DNA of 39,281 bases. Origin: Natranaerobius trueperi (GTDB taxonomy: Bacteria; Bacillota; Natranaerobiia; Natranaerobiales; Natranaerobiaceae). The notes below the pieces were generated by a model. That model saw nothing but the letters and a program-made list of their open reading frames with translations, was not told the DNA's origin and made no database searches. Positions 35,963 to 39,281 of the stretch are shown one piece after another; within the stretch, counting starts at the first letter, position 1; each line of letters opens with the position of its first letter. The position numbers and the translations under genes were made by a program. The stretch spans positions 1-39,281 of the forward strand of contig NZ_NIQC01000026.1 in assembly GCF_002216005.1 (NCBI RefSeq), in the 5' to 3' direction.

Positions 35963-36058
35963 TGGCGGGAGTATGTGGGAATCGAACCCACCGACGACGG
36001 GACTCGCCGCCCAATGGATTTGAAGTCCACGGGGGGCACCAGCCCTCCAACTACTCCC
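35963..36058 (-). tRNA. selC: tRNA-Sec (anticodon UCA)
   Basis: The minus strand folds as a selenocysteine tRNA. It has an acceptor stem GGGAGUA/UACUCCC with discriminator G and encoded CCA, and an anticodon loop CUUCAAA with UCA at 36023-36021. A long variable arm pairs GGCGGCG with CGUCGUC, and the T arm is GUGGG-UUCGAUU-CCCAC. The length of 96 bases including CCA is typical of tRNA-Sec and much longer than normal tRNAs. With selA at 28388-29824 it shows that UGA is decoded as selenocysteine in this organism. Confidence 0.95.
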
Positions 36059-36201
36059 GCTGTCAACAACAATTATTATAGCAGAGTTTCTAGCTATTTG
36101 CAAGATAATTTGATCATCTTAGTTTAAAATGTGTGTTCGTATGCAATTAACTAAATACTACCAAAATTATTGACTTGCTTTTTTAATTTTTACTGTCAAA
36201 A

Positions 36202-36265
36202 ATTTTAACTTCGGGTTTATATTCAATTCTCCGCTCCAACGGTAACGGTAGCCAGAAGTTAAAAT
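36202..36265 (-). terminator. Long-loop inverted repeat after rseC, possible terminator
   Basis: ATTTTAACTTC (36202-36212) and GAAGTTAAAAT (36255-36265) are exact reverse complements, 11 bases, with 42 bases between. On the minus strand the stem runs into a T tract. The stem is AT-rich and the loop long, so termination would be weak; a structured leader or RNA element is an alternative. Confidence 0.4.
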
Positions 36266-36292
36266 CAATCTTTAATTTTCTCCCCGGATAAG

Positions 36293-36727
36293 TTAGTTAT
36301 CTAAATATTTAATAATAGAACGTATTTTGGGTTTTACTTGATCACTTTCCCCAATTCTTCTATCAATAATATTAATTCCAAGGTAGGATAATCCCATAAA
36401 AAATACCCCACTTATCAACCCGACTGAATTTTCTGATAAATTATTGATTTCCGCAAATTTTTGACCAATAATTATACCAATAAGTAAAAAGATAATTGGA
36501 ACTAAATAAAGTAATATGGATACTTTTAATAAATTCTTTTCAGGTATTTCAATTTCTACAAAATCCCCAACTTCAGCATTTTTATTGTCTTTGGCCCAAA
36601 TGGTGTTTTCATTGCTCTTTTTGCCATCACTACATGCACCACACTTAGAACAGGTAGAGTGATTTTGTATTAAGACTAAAATTTCATCATCACTTATCTT
36701 CATAACTCTTCCACTTTTAACTGCCAT
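36293..36727 (-). CDS. RseC/SoxR-reducing-system family membrane protein
   Basis: A member of the RseC/MucC family (PF04246 type), small membrane proteins linked to the Rnf electron-transfer complex or to SoxR reduction. It has a short N-terminal beta region, a Cys cluster C26-x2-C29-x2-C32 in CSKCGAC, then two membrane helices at about residues 67-89 and 100-119. 144 residues. GGGGTG lies before the ATG. It is a single gene here, with no rnf genes nearby, so the partner is unknown. Confidence 0.85.
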   Translation of the reverse strand: MAVKSGRVMKISDDEILVLIQNHSTCSKCGACSDGKKSNENTIWAKDNKNAEVGDFVEIEIPEKNLLKVSILLYLVPIIFLLIGIIIGQKFAEINNLSENSVGLISGVFFMGLSYLGINIIDRRIGESDQVKPKIRSIIKYLDN

Positions 36728-37325
36728 AATAACACCCCAATCGTACTATTATCTTTCTTTAAAATTACAACAGATTATTCTTCAAAGTTTTTATAATAAT
36801 CTTATAGAATCTTTATTAACTCCCCATATGCTGGGTAGCTTTTTTGAAGTTATAACATTAATTTATCTATAAGTCAATTATAATATAAATGATTTAGTAT
36901 GAGCTTATTATTTCCAATCAAATTATTAAGTTATTTTGAAGTGATTCTCTTTTCAAGATAATTAAAAGGTAAATTGGAGTAGGATTAATTTGAAAATGAT
37001 TAAGTTAAAATTGTCAAAACAAGTGAGCTATCTCAACCAGAAGATTTTAACATACGAAATAATAATAACTTCTTGAATCGCCATTCATTTACGGATTAGA
37101 ACATTTCGCTACTAAAATATTTGCGGGTGAAAGCGGTAATTTAATTACCGCTACCTCAACAACTTAGTCAACCATTGATTTTTTTTCCTGGCTGTGTTTA
37201 CTTACACTCATTTTTTTATTTCATCTCTTCTTCACACCTATATTACCTCATAGTTGTCATCTCATTGGTTAGCGAATATTAATGATTTCATTAGCGTATT
37301 AATTATCAAATATACAGAAATTATG
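36728..37325. other. 598-base gene-free region with a palindrome and a direct repeat
   Basis: I see no convincing gene. A perfect palindrome with arms AGCGGTAAT and ATTACCGCT (37132-37140, 37144-37152, three-base centre) stands out but has no U tract. TTAGCG followed by an AT-rich run occurs twice, 22 bases apart (37269 and 37291), just downstream of the nhaC stop. A 26-codon plus-strand frame at 36996 has no support. Confidence 0.5.
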
Positions 37326-38699
37326 TTACTCAGTTTTTTCAATAGAGAAACCTGTAAATACATAAATAAGTCCGAATACTAACGCTAGATAAGTCATTGG
37401 AGCAAACAAAATATAATCTGTGTATTCGACTCCTAGGGTACCTGTAACAAAAGCACCTGTTACACTCCATGGTACTACAGGAGCAAAATTAGTACCAGAA
37501 TCTTCTAAAAGCCTAGATAAATTTTTACAATGAAGTTTATACTCATCAAATAATGGGCTTACCATTGGACCAAAAACTGCATATGTTACATAATAACTAC
37601 CTGTTATTGTAAATAACAAACCATGAAGTATATAATTTGAGAACATAATAGATTTAGCACTTTTCGCTACATTTTGTACTCTGTTTAGAAAGGTATCTAT
37701 TACACCACTAGATTTTAAAGGTGATCCAAAAATAGCCGCTGAGATCAGTAGTGCTACTGTACCCATCATTCCCATAAGTCCACCTTGATGTAACATCTCA
37801 TCTACAACTTCCGCACCACTTGCTCTCGTATACCCACCGCTCATTGCTTCAGTTACCTCTAAAAAAGTTGCACCTTGAAAAATCACCGCAAACGAGCTTC
37901 CTAATAAAATTCCAATACCAAATACCATAAGGGGAGATTTACGTCTATAAATCAAAAATAAGACTAATATTGGGGGAAGGATTAAAAGAGGATTTAAATT
38001 AAATTCATTTTGAAGTGAATTTAGAATAATATCATAATCTTCACCACTAACTTCTCCCCCACCATACTTAAAACCAATAATAGCATATACTATAAGAGAA
38101 ATAACAAATCCAGGAATGGTGGTATATAACATATGCTTTATATGATCTACAATATCAGTCCCTGTTACTCCAGCTGCAAGAACTGTTGTATCAGATAAAG
38201 GTGACATTTTATCTCCGAAAATCGCACCTACTACAACTGCCCCTGCAGTATAGTGTGGTGGTATACCTAGTCCTACTGATATGCCCATCAAAGCTACACC
38301 TGCTGTTCCTAATGTTCCCCAAGAAGTACCAATTAATATAGACATAATAGCACATAAAATAGCTGCTGCTACAAGAAAAATAGTTGGATTAAGTATTTGT
38401 AAACCATAATAAATCATTAAGGGAACTGTACCAGATAATATCCATACTCCTATTACCATACCAACACTCATCAAAATTAGTATAGGAATAAACATCCTCT
38501 GTAGATTATTAATTAAGTCATCTTGAATTGTATCCCAGTCTATTCCCCACATCAAAGCTAGACCTATTGTGACCATACCAGCTAAAATCAAAACTGGTTC
38601 TGTAGGAGCTTCTGCAAAAATAACTCCACCTAATACTATTGATATTGAAGCAATTAATAATATGGAAGCTTTAACTACACTAATACTATCTTTAGTCAT
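37326..38699 (-). CDS. nhaC: Na+/H+ antiporter, NhaC family
   Basis: Polytopic membrane antiporter that exports Na+ in exchange for protons. About eleven hydrophobic helices, with family blocks GTSWGTLGTAGVALMGI, GDKMSPLSDTTVLAAGVTGT and DSGTNFAPVVPWSVTGAFV. The conserved polar and charged residues within those helices fit an ion path. 457 residues is normal. GGGGATG-type ribosome-binding sequence (AAAGGGGATG) precedes the ATG. It is a stand-alone gene, with no other transport genes around, as expected for pH/Na+ homeostasis. Related NhaC proteins can exchange other substrates, for example malate/lactate, so cation specificity is inferred. Confidence 0.9.
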   Translation of the reverse strand: MTKDSISVVKASILLIASISIVLGGVIFAEAPTEPVLILAGMVTIGLALMWGIDWDTIQDDLINNLQRMFIPILILMSVGMVIGVWILSGTVPLMIYYGLQILNPTIFLVAAAILCAIMSILIGTSWGTLGTAGVALMGISVGLGIPPHYTAGAVVVGAIFGDKMSPLSDTTVLAAGVTGTDIVDHIKHMLYTTIPGFVISLIVYAIIGFKYGGGEVSGEDYDIILNSLQNEFNLNPLLILPPILVLFLIYRRKSPLMVFGIGILLGSSFAVIFQGATFLEVTEAMSGGYTRASGAEVVDEMLHQGGLMGMMGTVALLISAAIFGSPLKSSGVIDTFLNRVQNVAKSAKSIMFSNYILHGLLFTITGSYYVTYAVFGPMVSPLFDEYKLHCKNLSRLLEDSGTNFAPVVPWSVTGAFVTGTLGVEYTDYILFAPMTYLALVFGLIYVFTGFSIEKTE

Positions 38700-38842
38700 A
38701 TGACATCCCCTTTCTAATTTTTATAAAATTCTAACATTTAAAGTTGCTCTTAATTTACGTAAAACGCATCTCCTCCTTATGCTATTCAATAATCGAGTAG
38801 TAGATAGAAAATAATTGCGTATGAGTCGTATGTGGTTTCATC

Positions 38843-39281
38843 CTTTACCTGTTTCTTTACCATGCCTATTAGCAAGTCATGGTTCACGGTATCAAAGTAT
38901 TTTGCTAAGTCTATGTCAACTGCGTGTTTGTAACCTTGTTCGTAGTATTCTTTTACCCTTTTAATTGCTTGCCCGGCATTTCGATTTGATCTGAATCAAA
39001 AGCTATTATCAGAGAATGTTGGTTCAAATATTGGTTGTAGTACTTGTACTAATGCCTGTTGTACCACGCCATACGGCCCATGACTGTTGGGACCCCGAAG
39101 AGCCTTACACCACCATCAGGTTTAGGTATTTCTACTCGTCTGACTGGATGGGGTTTGTACTTCCCACTTCTCAAACTCTCTAGAAATTCATCCTTGTTCT
39201 CTTTTAGATATGGCATTAACTCATCGACTGTCATCCCGTCAACACCTGCTGCACCTCTGTTTTGCTTTACTCTTTTATAAG
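38843..39281 (-). pseudogene. ltrA: Group II intron reverse transcriptase/maturase, broken N-terminal part
   Basis: The minus strand enters the window in frame as YKRVKQNRGAAGVDGMTVDE and continues through YKPHPVRRVEIPKPDGG, GVPTVMGRMA. After a frameshift it reads QQALVQVLQPIFEPTFSDNS, then FRSNRNAGQAIKRVKEYYEQ and VDIDLAKYFDTVNHD. A TGA replaces the Gly of the usual SFGFR motif. Homology ends near 38843, before the YADD catalytic box, so the gene is truncated as well as shifted. No intron RNA domain V is visible at the truncated end. Confidence 0.88.

Noticed and set aside
35885-36103. 72-codon minus-strand frame
   Set aside because: It is produced by the tRNA-Sec gene itself and has no protein character.
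39059-39280. Plus-strand 73-codon frame at the right edge
   Set aside because: It is antisense to the group II reverse transcriptase remnant, which has unmistakable family motifs.

Overview
This AT-rich window reads like the chromosome of an anaerobic, endospore-lineage Firmicute (class Clostridia). The gene order rpsT / gpr-spoIIP-lepA-hemW-hrcA-grpE-dnaK-dnaJ-prmA-rsmE-mtaB is typical of that group. An oxidative ornithine-degradation operon, selenocysteine genes (selA and a UCA tRNA), rather acidic proteins and an NhaC antiporter fit an amino-acid-fermenting, possibly salt- or alkali-adapted anaerobe of the Natranaerobius type. That placement is inference from gene content, not a database match.

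Layout. 1-127 is the end of an IS256-type element running off the left edge. 131-13775 (minus strand) holds the sporulation, heat-shock and translation block: gpr, spoIIP, lepA, hemW, then the CIRCE-controlled hrcA-grpE-dnaK-dnaJ operon continuing into prmA, rsmE and mtaB, and a small membrane-anchored protein of unknown role. rpsT is divergent at 13938-14204. 14243-18468 (minus) carries comEC, a DUF1786 protein and holA. 18636-25357 (minus) is ord-ortA-ortB-oraS-oraE plus a MutL-type ATPase. It is preceded by a sigma-54 promoter, a pair of upstream activator-like sites and the gene for a PAS/AAA+/Fis enhancer-binding protein (25554-26966). 26991-29824 (minus) holds a UbiA/MenA-type prenyltransferase, an OsmC-family protein and selA.

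29.9-35.9 kb is a transposon graveyard: remnants of IS256, IS21 (istA, istB), IS1380 and IS3 elements, all disrupted, plus decayed coding-like DNA. One intact gene, fchA (cyclodeaminase family), sits within it. tRNA-Sec (35963-36058) lies just beyond, so the selA-selC neighbourhood has apparently been split by about 6 kb of insertions. The right end has an RseC-family redox membrane protein, an NhaC Na+/H+ antiporter and a broken group II intron reverse transcriptase at the edge.

How the genes work together. The ornithine module should convert D-ornithine (OraS/OraE, B12 and PLP) to 2,4-diaminopentanoate, then (Ord) to 2-amino-4-oxopentanoate, then (OrtA/OrtB, CoA) to alanine and acetyl-CoA. 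The MutL-type ATPase is a likely B12-mutase chaperone and the enhancer-binding protein the likely switch. No ornithine racemase is visible in the window. The clearest signals beyond ordinary annotation are the sigma-54 control region, an apparent ATT start codon for rsmE, a terminator whose 3' arm is the ribosome-binding region of the next gene, and a pair of inverted IS256 ends flanking about 34.6 kb.
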